The notes beneath the pieces are model-generated. The model did no database searches. It saw only the letters and a list, made by a program, of their open reading frames with translations, and was not told where the DNA came from. Position numbers and translations under genes: made by a program. From NCBI RefSeq assembly GCF_006540305.1, contig NZ_BJOR01000001.1:2232001-2296000 (forward strand): a stretch of 64,000 nt of DNA, written 5' to 3'. The stretch comes from Streptomyces sp. 6-11-2. Its GTDB lineage: Bacteria > Actinomycetota > Actinomycetes > Streptomycetales > Streptomycetaceae. Shown piece by piece: positions 52,279 through 62,504 of the stretch; positions within the stretch are counted from its first letter, which is position 1; each line of letters opens with the position of its first letter.

Positions 52279-53517
52279 TTACCCCTCGGCGGGAAGCGTC
52301 AGGCCGTCCCGCGAGAGCACCCGGCCCAGCGACTCCACCACCTCGGGGGCGTACGCGCCGGCCCCCGCCAGCCGCAGTTCCTCCAGGGCCCTGAGCGGGC
52401 CGCCGGGCCCGGCGTCGCGCGCCTTCTCCTCGTAGGCGTTGACCGCCCGCACGATCCGCGCGGGCAGCGGCTGCTCCCGGCAGGGGTCGGCCTGCCGCTC
52501 CACCACCACCGCGACCCGGGAGTCGACCCCGGTCTGCCGCACCACGGCCCCGCCGAGCAGCGCGATCCGCCGCTGCTCCTCGGCGGGCAGCCCCACGGTG
52601 GCCCCGGCGGGCACCGGGTCGACCAGGCTGAGCTGCCCGATGTCGTGCATCAGGGCCGCGTGCTCCAGCACGGTCAGTTCCGGTTCGGTCAGGCCCAGGT
52701 CCCGGCCCACGGCCCGGCTGAGCGCGGCCACCCGCCGGGCGTGCCCGGCCGGGGTGTACCCGGCGACCTCGGTGGCCCGGGCCAGGGAGGCGATGGTCTG
52801 CCGGTAGGTCCTCCGCACGGCCGCGTACCGTCTGAGGGACAGCTGGGTGAGCAGCAGCGGCAACGAGAACACGGGCAGCGCCCACAGTCCGGCCACGGCG
52901 ACGGCGAGGGCCATGACCGCGCCGGTCGCGCACACCGCCGAGCCGATCCCGAGCAGGCTGCGCAGCTCCTCCCGCAGCAGCGGGCCGAACGGCCATCGGG
53001 TGCGGCAGTGCGCCTGCGCGGCGGCGAGCACGGTGCCGCACAGCGCGGTGAGCACCAGGAGCGCGAGCAGCAGCAGGGCGTACGCCGGGCCGACCCACCC
53101 CCGGAACACCCCTTTGCCGTAGAGGGGTTGGAAGCAGACGGCGGCGAAGGCGACGGTGAGGATCCGCCGCACGAGGTGGTCGAGCGTCCGCCCGCACCCG
53201 CGCGCGATGTGCGGCACACCGCCCAGCAGGCAGGCGGCGAGCACCACGGCGACGACCTGGAAGGCGCCGTGGTGGCTGGATCGGCCGGCGTCCTCGCCCA
53301 GCAGGGCGTACGACAGCGCCCCGGCGGCGCCGAGCGGCGCGGCCTCCCGGGCCTCCGACCCGGTCCACCGGGTGAGTTCGCCGACGAGGACCAGCAGCCC
53401 GAAGGCGAGGGCGGCCCCGCGTTCCTCGAGGCCGGTCCACAGGGTGACGGCGAGGGACAGCAGCGCGACCAGGGCCGCCGAGCCGCGGATGAGGAGCAGC
53501 AGGAGGGACCGGCTCAT
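52279..53517 (-). CDS. Membrane protein with degenerate HD domain
   Basis: A 412-residue protein with about seven hydrophobic helices in the first 225 residues and a cytoplasmic HD domain. His259 (GHARRVAAL) and His-Asp 291-292 (ALMHDIGQL) remain, but the rest of the HD-GYP hallmark is missing: the HPEYG helix and the HHHE...GYP segment of its neighbour have no counterpart (VVERQADPCREQP instead). It may be a non-catalytic partner. The start overlaps the upstream HD-GYP gene by four bases (ATGA). Confidence 0.8.
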   Translation of the reverse strand: MSRSLLLLLIRGSAALVALLSLAVTLWTGLEERGAALAFGLLVLVGELTRWTGSEAREAAPLGAAGALSYALLGEDAGRSSHHGAFQVVAVVLAACLLGGVPHIARGCGRTLDHLVRRILTVAFAAVCFQPLYGKGVFRGWVGPAYALLLLALLVLTALCGTVLAAAQAHCRTRWPFGPLLREELRSLLGIGSAVCATGAVMALAVAVAGLWALPVFSLPLLLTQLSLRRYAAVRRTYRQTIASLARATEVAGYTPAGHARRVAALSRAVGRDLGLTEPELTVLEHAALMHDIGQLSLVDPVPAGATVGLPAEEQRRIALLGGAVVRQTGVDSRVAVVVERQADPCREQPLPARIVRAVNAYEEKARDAGPGGPLRALEELRLAGAGAYAPEVVESLGRVLSRDGLTLPAEG

Positions 53518-54944
53518 CGACGGGCTTCCGGCCGGCCGCCCCCGGACCGCTCCGGCGCGCCGCCGGGACCGCCGTCGTCGGCGGCGGCCCCCTCCGCCGG
53601 AACGACGGGCGCGTCCTCCGCGCCGCCGGGAGCCGCCGCCGGGCCCGTGGTGCCGGGGACGGCACGGAACGGTGCCGGCGGGGCCACGGGCGTACCGTCC
53701 TGCGCGGTGACCGCCGGATGCCAGCCGTACCGGTCCAGGGCCCGGACCAGCGCCGTGACCATCCGCGAGTCGAACTGACTCCCCGCGCAGCGCTCCAGCT
53801 CCGCCAGCGCTGCGGGCACCGGCCGGGCCCGCCGGTAGGACCGGGTCGATGTCATCGCGTCGAAGGCGTCCGCGACGGCCACCACGCGTGCGCTCTCAGG
53901 GATCTGGCCACCTGTCAGCCCGTACGGGTAGCCGCCTCCGTCGAGCCGTTCGTGGTGGTGCAGGATCGCCGAGCGTGCCTCGCCCAGGAAGGAGATCCCG
54001 CGCACCATCTCGTGCCCGTACTCGGGGTGCAGCTCGATCACGCGCCGCTCCTCGGGGGTCAGCGGCCCGTCCTTGCGCAGCAGCCGGGTGGGGACGCCCA
54101 GCTTGCCCACGTCGTGCAGGATGCCGGCGAACCGCAGCACCTCGACCCGCTCGTCGTCCATGCCGAGCTCGCGCGCGATCATCATGGAGGCCTGGCCCAC
54201 CCGCTCGCTGTGCCCGCGCGTGTAGCCGTCCTTGATGTCGACGGCCTGCACCAGCGCGCGGATGGTGGCCCGGTGCGCGGACCGCTCCCGGTGGTACTGG
54301 GCGTACACCCAGCCGGACACGCACATCGGCAGCAGCACGAGCAGCGCGGCGACCGGCCCGTAGGGGCTGCGCCACAGCACGGCCATCATCAGTCCCGCGA
54401 GCCCGTGCACCGCGATGGGCGCCGGCGACCGGGCGAACATCCCCTGCCAGGCCCGCCGTACCGGCACGTGCTCGGCGAGCGCGATGACCCCGCCGTCCAG
54501 GGCCGTCAGCACCAGGCAGAAGGCGAGCACGGCGGCACCCGCGGGGAGCAGGACGTAGGGGAAGTCGCATCCGCCGACGGCGTCCCTGCCGCCCAGCGCC
54601 CCGTGCACCCGGGCGGCCGCCCACACCGCGAGGGCGAGCTGCGCGGCCCGCCAGATCCGGCGCAGCCCCTCGGGCCGCCGTCCGGCGCGGGCGAACAGGA
54701 CGCCGGGCAGCGGGACGAGCGCGGCGGCGGGCGGCGGCAGCAGGAAGGCCGCCGCGAGCAGTACGGGGTAGAAGGGTCCGGCGAAGCCGAACCGGGCGAA
54801 CTGCCTGCACCCGGCGTACACCGTGGTGAGCAGGGCGACCGCCCGCCAGGAGGTGTGTGTCACCGGCAGCGGCAGCAGACAGGCCAGGGCACCGAGGGCG
54901 GCACAGGCGACGTACGCACGGGCCCGCGGTGGAACCGCCTCCAT
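53514..54944 (-). CDS. Membrane HD-GYP phosphodiesterase (cyclic di-GMP type)
   Basis: A 476-residue protein with an N-terminal membrane region of about seven helices (10-215) and a full HD-GYP domain: His245 (GHSERVG), His-Asp 277-278 (ILHDVGKLG), His306 (LHPEYG), HHHE (329-332) and GGGYP (336-340), with VADAFDAMTS after. It should hydrolyse cyclic di-GMP or a related dinucleotide at the membrane, in Streptomyces a brake on development. The last 80 residues are Pro/Gly/Ala-rich and disordered. It is the first gene of a three-gene operon with an HD homologue and a TPR protein. Confidence 0.9.
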   Translation of the reverse strand: MEAVPPRARAYVACAALGALACLLPLPVTHTSWRAVALLTTVYAGCRQFARFGFAGPFYPVLLAAAFLLPPPAAALVPLPGVLFARAGRRPEGLRRIWRAAQLALAVWAAARVHGALGGRDAVGGCDFPYVLLPAGAAVLAFCLVLTALDGGVIALAEHVPVRRAWQGMFARSPAPIAVHGLAGLMMAVLWRSPYGPVAALLVLLPMCVSGWVYAQYHRERSAHRATIRALVQAVDIKDGYTRGHSERVGQASMMIARELGMDDERVEVLRFAGILHDVGKLGVPTRLLRKDGPLTPEERRVIELHPEYGHEMVRGISFLGEARSAILHHHERLDGGGYPYGLTGGQIPESARVVAVADAFDAMTSTRSYRRARPVPAALAELERCAGSQFDSRMVTALVRALDRYGWHPAVTAQDGTPVAPPAPFRAVPGTTGPAAAPGGAEDAPVVPAEGAAADDGGPGGAPERSGGGRPEARR

Positions 54945-55165
54945 GCCGCCCCTCCCCCGTCATGCCTCTCCCCTGGGAGCGTAGGGCGCACAGCCGGAAG
55001 TCCACGGGCCGAAGACCCGGGGATTAGCACGTTCGGGTGAAGAGCGTCCGGGTGGGTACCCGAAGTGAATCCGCAAGCATGTCCGAGGCGCGTCCGACGT
55101 CTGTGCGAGCGCGGGGTGCGGGCGGTGCCGGGTGCGGGCGGCAGGCGCGAAGGGAGCCGACGGGG

Positions 55166-55191
55166 CGCCGCGCGGGTGTCCGCGCGCGGCG
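55166..55191 (-). terminator. Terminator after sigR-rsrA
   Basis: A 9-bp stem (cgccgcgcg with its complement) and an 8-base loop start right after the rsrA stop. Confidence 0.6.
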
Positions 55192-55193
55192 GG

Positions 55194-55501
55194 TCAGGAC
55201 TCCTGCTGAGTCACCGGTGCCGCGGTCACGTCGTGCTCGGGGACGGTCTGGCCGGAGCGGATCAGATCGATCCGGCCCATGACCTTGGCGCGCAGGTCGG
55301 CGGGGACGTCGTCATGTCCGCAGCACCGCTTGACCAGCTTCTTCACGGCCTGCTCCAGGCCGTACTTCTCCAGGCACGGCGAGCACTCCTCGAAGTGGTG
55401 CTCGAACTTGGTGCGATCGATGTCCGGCATCTCACTGTCGAGGAACTCGTAGAGGTGGTCGAGTACCTCACTGCAGTCCGTCTCGTGCGGGTCTCCGCAG
55501 C

Positions 55502-55505
<4 letters not shown>
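55194..55505 (-). CDS. rsrA: Redox-sensing zinc anti-sigma factor RsrA
   Basis: A 103-residue ZAS-family anti-sigma factor. The zinc motif His37-x3-Cys41-x2-Cys44, together with Cys11, makes the thiol switch; Cys3, Cys61 and Cys62 are also present, while the Cys31 I recall from the S. coelicolor protein is Arg here. Reduced RsrA-Zn holds SigR; disulfide stress ejects zinc and releases it. ATG 55505 overlaps the sigR stop (ATGA), so the two are made in step. Confidence 0.97.
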
Positions 55506-56197
<692 letters not shown>

Positions 56198-56420
56198 CTC
56201 CTCAAGCGATGTCGTGGCACCGAATGCGGTTCCACTCGAATCGGAGGATAGACGACGACCCGTGCCTGCCGCCGCTCGAACAGGAGCGGTCCTCGCCGCG
56301 TGCAGCACCGTCCAGTCCAGGTCAGTGCGGCTGCTGCGGCTCGGGCAAACGGTCGAACCCATGCGGCGGACTCCCTCTCGTGTGACGTCGGCGCCGCTGA
56401 GCGGCACTACTGACCGCCTC

Positions 56421-56446
56421 AACAGCGGCGGTCCGCCAGGCATTCC
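56421..56446 (-). promoter_or_regulatory. SigR-dependent promoter sigRp2
   Basis: On the minus strand GGAAT is followed after 18 bases by GTT, the SigR consensus. It lies about 60 bases upstream of ATG 56362 and begins 7 bases beyond the hydrolase stop, giving positive autoregulation and the long isoform. Confidence 0.85.
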
Positions 56447-56452
56447 CGGGAG

Positions 56453-57130
56453 TCACGGGAGTGACGCGGTCCACTGGGCGACGCCCTCGGTGATGATCTC
56501 CAGGACCTGGTCCTGCGTGATCCCCGCACGCTTCGGCACGGCGAAGGCGTGATCGCCGTACGGCACCTCGACGAGCCGGTAGGAACCCTCCGGGAACTCC
56601 CCGGGCCTGCCGAACGGGTCGTTGCCGCCCTGGACGACGAGCGTGGGCACCCCCGCGCCGAGCAGTTCGTCGGCGCGGGACCTCTCGGGCCTGCCCGGCG
56701 GGTGCAGCGGGAAGCTGAGGGCGAGCACGGCGTGCGCGCCCAGCTCGGCCGCCGTACGGCAGGCGACGCGCGCCCCGGCGCTCCGGCCGCCGGCGACCAC
56801 CGGCAGCCCCGGCCCGGTGAGGGCGGGCCACAGGCCGCGCCAGCCGGCGTCCAGCGTCCGCGGCGCGGGCGCCACCTTCTTGCCGGCCACCCGCCAGGGC
56901 TGCTCGACCAGCGCGACGGTGACCCCGTGCGCCGGGAGTGTGCGCGCCAGGGCCTGGAGGTCGCGGGCCTCGACACCGCCGCCGGCTCCGTGGCTCACGG
57001 CGAGCACCAGGCGTGCCCCGTGGGCCGGGTGCCAGGTGATCCGGGCCGCGCCCGCTTCCGTCTCGACGATCTCGCTCACGTCGCTCATGTTCATGTCGTT
57101 CATGTTGCTCGCGTCGCCCACGTCGCTCAC
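56453..57130 (-). CDS. Alpha/beta hydrolase (dienelactone hydrolase-like)
   Basis: A 225-residue alpha/beta hydrolase. The nucleophile elbow is GGRSAGARVA (about 114-123), the early strand LVLAVSHGAGGG is the oxyanion region, and the late GDHAF supplies the His. The N-terminal Met/Asn/Asp-rich stretch (MNDMNMSDV) is degenerate and repeated at DNA level, so the true start may be an internal ATG near 57088. It follows the SRAP gene by one base, in an operon. The substrate is unknown. Confidence 0.8.
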   Translation of the reverse strand: MSDVGDASNMNDMNMSDVSEIVETEAGAARITWHPAHGARLVLAVSHGAGGGVEARDLQALARTLPAHGVTVALVEQPWRVAGKKVAPAPRTLDAGWRGLWPALTGPGLPVVAGGRSAGARVACRTAAELGAHAVLALSFPLHPPGRPERSRADELLGAGVPTLVVQGGNDPFGRPGEFPEGSYRLVEVPYGDHAFAVPKRAGITQDQVLEIITEGVAQWTASLP

Positions 57131-57131
57131 G

Positions 57132-57947
57132 TCAGAAGAGTGTGCCCTCTTCCGGTGCCGCGAGCTCCTCGAGCAGCTCCGGTCCGTTGTTGCGGACGTT
57201 GCTGACGGCCGTGGACACCGGGTAGGCGCGCATCAGGCCGGGGGCCGGCGGGGTGAGCAGCGCGCGCAGGTCGTCCGGGTCGGTGCGGGCCGGGTCCAGC
57301 CAGGCGTCCCAGCGGTCCGGGGTCAGCATCAGCGGCATCCGGGGGTGGATGTCCGCCAGCGAGCGCGGGCCCTCGGCCGGGGCCACCGCCAGCGGGGTCC
57401 GCTCGGCGTCCGTGGTGATCACCGAGCAGGTCGCCCACCAGGCCCGCGGGTGGTCGTCGGGCAGTGTCCTGTCCCGCCAGAACTCGTAGAGTCCGGCCAT
57501 CGCGAAGACCGATCCGTCGGCCGGGGTCACGAAGTAGGGCTGCTTGCGCGGCCGCTTGCGCCTGCCCTCGACCTCCAGGTCCCGCTCCTGGGTGCCGGTG
57601 ACCCACTCGTAGTAGCCGTCGGCGGGCACGACACAGCGCCGGGTGGCGAAGGCGCGGCGGTACGACGGCTTCTCGTGCACGGTCTCCGCGCGCGCGTTGA
57701 TCATCCGGGCGGCGCCCTCGGGGGACTTCGACCAGGACGGGACGAGCCCCCACCTCAGCTTCCGCACCTGGCGAACCGGGCGGCGGTCGTCCGCGTCCTT
57801 CAAGGGACGGTCCAGGACGACGTGGACCTCCTTGGTCGGGGCCACGTTGTAGTCGGGCTCCAGGGTCTCCTCCGGGTCCCACTTCTGGATCTCGAAGACC
57901 CCTGCGAGGTCCTCGGGGCCGCGACTCGCTGCATACCGTCCACACAT
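57132..57947 (-). CDS. SRAP-domain abasic-site DNA-protein crosslink protein (HMCES/YedK-like)
   Basis: A 271-residue SRAP protein that shields abasic sites in single-stranded DNA by forming a thiazolidine crosslink. The catalytic Cys2 (MCGRYAA) becomes N-terminal after Met removal. The other active residues are in MINARAET (Asn), DGYYEW (Glu) and IHPRMPLML (His). I start at ATG 57947, because Cys must be residue 2. It is divergent from the M50-like gene (51-base gap) and cotranscribed with the hydrolase. Confidence 0.93.
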   Translation of the reverse strand: MCGRYAASRGPEDLAGVFEIQKWDPEETLEPDYNVAPTKEVHVVLDRPLKDADDRRPVRQVRKLRWGLVPSWSKSPEGAARMINARAETVHEKPSYRRAFATRRCVVPADGYYEWVTGTQERDLEVEGRRKRPRKQPYFVTPADGSVFAMAGLYEFWRDRTLPDDHPRAWWATCSVITTDAERTPLAVAPAEGPRSLADIHPRMPLMLTPDRWDAWLDPARTDPDDLRALLTPPAPGLMRAYPVSTAVSNVRNNGPELLEELAAPEEGTLF

Positions 57948-57997
57948 ACGTGCAACACTGCCAGACCGCGCACACGGACAGGGAGCCACTCGGAAAC

Positions 57998-58720
57998 ATG
58001 GACATCCTCGCCGCCACCGCGCTGCCCGATCTCTGGGACCGGCTCGTCGGCACCCAGCCCGATCCCGACGTGTGGGTGGTCCTCGTCACCGCGGCCGCCG
58101 CGCTCGCAGTGGTCGCCCCGCACGGCCTGTGGCGCGTCTCGCGCAACGCGATCACCATCGCGCACGAGGGCGGGCACGGGCTGGTGGCGCTGCTCACCGG
58201 ACGCACCCTGACCGGCATACGCCTGCACTCCGACACCAGCGGCCTGACCGTCAGCCGGGGCAAGCCGCACGGCATCGGCATGATCCTCACGGCGGCGGCC
58301 GGCTACACCGCTCCCCCGCTGCTGGGCCTGGGCGGCGCGGCCCTGCTCGCCACCGGTCGCATCACGCTGCTGCTGTGGGTGGCCACGGCGCTGCTGGTCG
58401 CGATGCTGGTGATGATCCGCAACGCCTACGGGGCGCTCACCGTGCTCCTCACCGGCGGCACGTTCCTGCTGGTGTCCTGGCTGACCGGGCCCCAGGTACA
58501 GGCCGCGTTCGCGTACGCGGTGGTGTGGTTCCTGCTGCTCGGCGGAGTGCGCCCGGCCTTCGAACTCCAGGCCAAGCGGGCGCGCGGGGGCGCCGGGGAC
58601 TCGGACGCGGACCAGTTGTCGCGGCTGACGCACGTCCCGGCGGCGCTGTGGCTGTTCCTGTTCCACGCGGTGTCGCTGTGCTCGCTGATCGGCGGCGGGC
58701 GGTGGCTGCTGACGGGGTGA
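57998..58720 (+). CDS. M50-like membrane metalloprotease homologue
   Basis: A 240-residue membrane protein with about six hydrophobic helices. The motif [15 protein letters not shown] (about 57-71) contains HExxH-like HEGGH, as in the site-2/M50B peptidases, but I do not see a clear second metal motif (NPxDG). It may be a catalytically altered member. The ATG at 57998 gives a conserved start; GGGAG is 12 bases upstream. A short polar loop ([15 protein letters not shown]) separates the last helices. Confidence 0.78.
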   Translation: MDILAATALPDLWDRLVGTQPDPDVWVVLVTAAAALAVVAPHGLWRVSRNAITIAHEGGHGLVALLTGRTLTGIRLHSDTSGLTVSRGKPHGIGMILTAAAGYTAPPLLGLGGAALLATGRITLLLWVATALLVAMLVMIRNAYGALTVLLTGGTFLLVSWLTGPQVQAAFAYAVVWFLLLGGVRPAFELQAKRARGGAGDSDADQLSRLTHVPAALWLFLFHAVSLCSLIGGGRWLLTG

Positions 58721-58877
58721 GGCGGTCCCTCCGCTCTCCCTCGTCCGTCCCTCGTCGCCGGGCACGGTGTCGCAGGTCACGTGGCGGAGCCGCCTCTCCG
58801 GCGGCACCGCGCAGAGCGTGCGTACCGGGCGCCGGGGCGCAGGCAGCGAACTCGGAACAGGCCCTAAGGTGGGGACC

Positions 58878-60194
58878 ATGGCCCCGAACCCCGCGCACAC
58901 CGCCCTCTGGCCCGCCCCGCACGCGAGCGGAGCCGTCGACGCGACGGTCCACGTGCCGGGGTCGAAGTCCGTCACCAACCGCGCCCTGGTGCTCGCCGCC
59001 CTCGCCTCCGAGCCGGGCTGGCTGCGCCGCCCGCTGCGCTCCCGCGACACGCTGCTGATGGCCGGCGCGCTGCGGGCCATGGGCGTCGGCATCGACGAGG
59101 GCGTGGGGCCGGACGGCACCGGGGAGGCCTGGCGCGTGATCCCCGCGGGGCTGCACGGCCCGGCCACGGTCGACGTCGGCAACGCCGGCACGGTGATGCG
59201 CTTCCTGCCGCCGGTCGCCGCGCTGGCCGACGGCCCCATCCGCTTCGACGGCGACCCGCGGTCGTACGAGCGTCCGCTGAACGGCGTCATCGACGCGCTG
59301 CGCGTCCTCGGCGCCCGGATCGACGACGAGAGCCGCGGCGCGCTGCCGATGACCGTGCACGGCAGCGGCGCGCTGGACGGCGGGCCGGTGGAGATCGACG
59401 CCTCCTCCTCGTCCCAGTTCGTCAGCGCCCTGCTGCTGTCCGGACCGCGCTTCAACCAGGGCGTGGAGGTCCGGCACACCGGGTCGTCGCTGCCGTCGCT
59501 GCCGCACATCCGGATGACGGTCGACATGCTGCGGGCGGTCGGCGCACAGGTGGACACCCCCGAGTCGGGCGGCGAGCCGAACGTCTGGCGGGTCACCCCG
59601 GGCGCCCTGCTCGGCCGGGACCTGGTCGTGGAGCCCGACCTGTCCAACGCCCAGCCCTTCCTCGCGGCGGCGCTGGTGACCGGCGGCAAGGTCGTCGTCC
59701 CCGACTGGCCGGCCCGGACGACCCAGCCGGGTGACCGGCTGCGGCAGATCTTCACCGAGATGGGGGGTTCCTGCGAACTCACCGACTACGGCCTGGTGTT
59801 CACCGGTTCGGGTGCCGTGCACGGCATCGACGTGGACCTCGGCGAGGTCGGCGAGCTGACCCCGGGCATCGCGGCCGTCGCCGCGCTCGCGGACTCGCCC
59901 TCGACCCTGCGGGGCGTGGCCCATCTGCGGCTGCACGAGACCGACCGCCTGGCCGCGCTGACCAAGGAGATCAACGAACTCGGCGGTGACGTGACCGAGA
60001 CGGCCGACGGCCTGCACATCCGCCCGCGCCGCCTGCACGGCGGGGTCTTCCACACCTACGAGGACCACCGCATGGCGACGGCCGGCGCGATCATCGGCCT
60101 GGCGGTCGAGGGCGTGCAGATCGAGGACGTGGCGACGACGGCGAAGACACTGCCGGACTTCCCGGACCTGTGGACCGGGATGCTCGGGGCGTAG
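58878..60194 (+). CDS. aroA: 3-phosphoshikimate 1-carboxyvinyltransferase (EPSP synthase)
   Basis: A 438-residue shikimate pathway enzyme that joins PEP to shikimate-3-phosphate. Motifs include [19 protein letters not shown] (about 25-43, substrate binding), [12 protein letters not shown] (about 102-113; the classical Thr-Met-Arg, with Pro in place of class I TAMRPL), and [10 protein letters not shown] (about 348-357). It has its own promoter; rsgA follows 18 bases after the stop. Confidence 0.95.
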   Translation: MAPNPAHTALWPAPHASGAVDATVHVPGSKSVTNRALVLAALASEPGWLRRPLRSRDTLLMAGALRAMGVGIDEGVGPDGTGEAWRVIPAGLHGPATVDVGNAGTVMRFLPPVAALADGPIRFDGDPRSYERPLNGVIDALRVLGARIDDESRGALPMTVHGSGALDGGPVEIDASSSSQFVSALLLSGPRFNQGVEVRHTGSSLPSLPHIRMTVDMLRAVGAQVDTPESGGEPNVWRVTPGALLGRDLVVEPDLSNAQPFLAAALVTGGKVVVPDWPARTTQPGDRLRQIFTEMGGSCELTDYGLVFTGSGAVHGIDVDLGEVGELTPGIAAVAALADSPSTLRGVAHLRLHETDRLAALTKEINELGGDVTETADGLHIRPRRLHGGVFHTYEDHRMATAGAIIGLAVEGVQIEDVATTAKTLPDFPDLWTGMLGA

Positions 60195-60212
60195 GGACGC
60201 GGGGATCACGCC

Positions 60213-61223
60213 ATGCGCCGCTACGGCAAGCACACCGACGAGGACGACATCCGCAGCCGCCCCAACCGCAAGGGCAACCGGCCGCGCACGAACATCCGCC
60301 CCAAGCACGAGGACGCCGCCGAGGGCATGGTCCTCACCGTCGACCGGGGACGGCTGACGTGCCTCGTCGACGGCCGCGCGGTCGTCGCCATGAAGGCCCG
60401 CGAACTCGGCCGCAAGGCCGCCGTCGTGGGCGACCGGGTGGCCCTGGTCGGTGACCTGTCCGGGACGAAGGACACCCTCGCGCGCATCGTCCGCATCGAG
60501 GAGCGCGGCTCGGTCCTGCGCCGCACCGCGGACGACGACGACCCCTACGAGCGCGTGGTCGTCGCGAACGCCGACCAACTGGCCATCGTCACCGCGCTCG
60601 CCGACCCCGAACCGCGCCCCCGGCTGATCGACCGCTGCCTGGTCGCGGCGTACGACGGCGGTCTGGAGCCGCTGCTGGTCCTGACGAAGTCGGACCTGGC
60701 CCCGCCGGACAAACTCCTGGAGCTGTACGGGGATCTGGACATCCCCTACGTCGTCACGAGCCGTGCGGAGCTGGACGCCGGCGCCGCCGCGGACCGGGTG
60801 CGCGAGCATCTCGACGGGAAGGTCACGGCGTTCGTCGGCCACTCCGGCGTGGGCAAGACGACACTCGTCAACGCACTGGTGCCGGCGGAGCGGCGGCGGG
60901 TGACGGGACATGTGAACGCGGTGACCGGCCGGGGCCGGCACACCACCACCTCCGCGCTCGCGCTGCCGCTGGCGGGTGCGGCCGGCTGGGTCGTGGACAC
61001 CCCGGGCGTACGGTCGTTCGGGCTCGCGCACATCGATCCGTTCCGGGTCATCCACGCCTTCCCCGACCTGGAACCGGGCACCGAGGGCTGCCCGCGCGCG
61101 TGCAGCCACGACGAGCCGGACTGCGCGCTGGACGCGTGGGTCGCCGAGGGGCACGCGGACCCGGCCCGGCTGTACTCGCTGCGCCGGCTGCTGGCCACGC
61201 GGGAGCGCAAGGAAGGCGACTGA
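60213..61223 (+). CDS. rsgA: Ribosome small-subunit GTPase RsgA
   Basis: A 336-residue circularly permuted GTPase that helps mature the 30S subunit. G4 (LTKSD, 157-161) precedes G1 (GHSGVGKTT, 209-217) and G3 (DTPG, 262-265). The N-terminal OB domain is about 38-112. The C-terminal zinc module has Cys293, Cys297, His299 and Cys304. The N-terminus is basic (RSRPNRKGNRPRTN). It is cotranscribed with aroA (18-base gap). Confidence 0.93.
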   Translation: MRRYGKHTDEDDIRSRPNRKGNRPRTNIRPKHEDAAEGMVLTVDRGRLTCLVDGRAVVAMKARELGRKAAVVGDRVALVGDLSGTKDTLARIVRIEERGSVLRRTADDDDPYERVVVANADQLAIVTALADPEPRPRLIDRCLVAAYDGGLEPLLVLTKSDLAPPDKLLELYGDLDIPYVVTSRAELDAGAAADRVREHLDGKVTAFVGHSGVGKTTLVNALVPAERRRVTGHVNAVTGRGRHTTTSALALPLAGAAGWVVDTPGVRSFGLAHIDPFRVIHAFPDLEPGTEGCPRACSHDEPDCALDAWVAEGHADPARLYSLRRLLATRERKEGD

Positions 61224-61343
61224 CCTCCGCGTTGTTTGGGTGCGGTGCGGTCCGGCAAGTGCATAATCGCACGGAGCCGGATCATGACCTGCCCCAAGCA
61301 CGACCGAGCGGTCACGGCATGCGGACCCACGGGAGGACAGCAC

Positions 61344-61667
61344 ATGGCGTGGCTGCTGGTCATCGTTGCCGGGTTGCTCGAGACCGGCTTCGCCGTGTGC
61401 CTGAAGCTGTCGCACGGCTTCACCCGGCTCTGGCCGACCATCGCCTTCTGCTGCTTCGCCCTGGGCAGTTTCGGTCTGCTCACCCTGTCCCTGAAGAAGC
61501 TCGACGTGGGCCCCGCGTACGCGGTGTGGACCGGCATCGGCGCGGCGGGCACCGCGATCTACGGCATGGTCTTCCTCGGCGACCTGGTCTCCACGCTGAA
61601 GCTCGTGTCGATCAGCCTGGTCGTCATCGGGGTGATCGGGCTCCAGCTGTCCGGTTCCGCGCACTGA
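61344..61667 (+). CDS. Small multidrug resistance family transporter (SugE/Gdx-like)
   Basis: A 107-residue four-helix SMR transporter: AWLLVIVAGLLETGFAVCLK carries the essential Glu13, and DVGPAYAVWTGIGAAGTAIYG is the conserved third helix. The pattern (GLLETGFAVCLKLS) is that of guanidinium exporters of the Gdx/SugE class, which work as antiparallel dimers. GGGAGG lies upstream of ATG 61344, and a CATAAT -10-like box at about 61262 suggests a leader of about 75 bases. I do not recognise a guanidine riboswitch in it. Confidence 0.88.
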   Translation: MAWLLVIVAGLLETGFAVCLKLSHGFTRLWPTIAFCCFALGSFGLLTLSLKKLDVGPAYAVWTGIGAAGTAIYGMVFLGDLVSTLKLVSISLVVIGVIGLQLSGSAH

Positions 61668-61692
61668 CGCGACGGCGCGGAGGGCTGACGGG

Positions 61693-62298
61693 TCAGCCCG
61701 GTTGGCGCGGGAGCGCGCCGCGTACCAGTTCGGCGACCCCGCCCCGGTCCGGTGGCGCCGCCACGCACGACAGGGCGAGGCGGATCACCAGCTCGCAGGC
61801 GCGGGCCAGTTCGAGGGTGTCCGCCCTGGGGGTGCCGGGGGCGGAGAGCAGGGTCACGGCACGGTCGCGGACGATCGCCACGAAGTCGCCGGGCGACGGC
61901 AGCGGGCCGTCGGCCCGGCGCTGGGCCGGAACCGCGCTGAAGGACGGCACCGCCGCCAGCGCCGGCGAGGGCAGCCGTTCGCTCCAGCAGCCGGTGAGCA
62001 TGGCCTTCACCAGCGCGTTGTCCCGGGCGGCGGACACGGTCCACTCGGCGGCGGCGGTGAGCCGCTCACGCGGGTCGGCGGGGATGGTCAGTGCCCGGTC
62101 GACCCCGATGAGATAGCCGTCCGCCTCCCGCCTGACCAGGGCCCGCGCGAACCCCTCCTTGCTGCCGAACTCGTTGTACAGCGTCTGCCGGGAGACCCCG
62201 GCCGCCGCGGCCACGTCGACCATCCGCACCGCGGCCCACGGCCGCCGTGTCAGCGCCGTGTAGGCGGCGTCCAGCAGGGATTCCCGCGCTGCAGGCAT
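61693..62298 (-). CDS. TetR-family regulator
   Basis: A 201-residue repressor. The N-terminal HTH is VRMVDVAAAAGVSRQTLYNEFGSKEGF (about 25-51), and the C-terminal helical ligand domain is variable. ATG 62298 lies 5 bases from a GGGAGG ribosome site; ATG 62301 is the alternative. A strong minus-strand promoter (TTGACA, 17 bases, AAATCT) precedes it. Its stop is 26 bases from the SMR gene stop, so the genes converge; regulation of the transporter is possible but not shown. Confidence 0.9.
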   Translation of the reverse strand: MPAARESLLDAAYTALTRRPWAAVRMVDVAAAAGVSRQTLYNEFGSKEGFARALVRREADGYLIGVDRALTIPADPRERLTAAAEWTVSAARDNALVKAMLTGCWSERLPSPALAAVPSFSAVPAQRRADGPLPSPGDFVAIVRDRAVTLLSAPGTPRADTLELARACELVIRLALSCVAAPPDRGGVAELVRGALPRQPG

Positions 62299-62331
62299 CA
62301 TCGCCTCCCTGGGGCGAGCGGCTCTGCGCCC

Positions 62332-62360
62332 AGATTTGACGCCCCCGAACGCACTGTCAA
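62332..62360 (-). promoter_or_regulatory. Promoter of the TetR gene
   Basis: On the minus strand, TTGACA (62360-62355) is 17 bases from AAATCT (62337-62332). The TTGAC/GTCAA arms form an inverted repeat that could be its own operator. Confidence 0.65.
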
Positions 62361-62504
62361 GGGTCCGTGACAGCATGTGTGCGCCACCGCGGGCGTCGCG
62401 CCCTCGCGGCCATGGGGCCTCTCCCGGTTCGCGCGGCACTTCCGCACACCGGGCCGCCCCGCCCCCCGTAGCCCCGTGTCGCCCCAGGCGGATACGGTTC
62501 TCGC

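Noticed and set aside
61262..61343. Guanidine riboswitch before the SMR gene
   Set aside because: I could not match the conserved core of any class; left as a search suggestion only.
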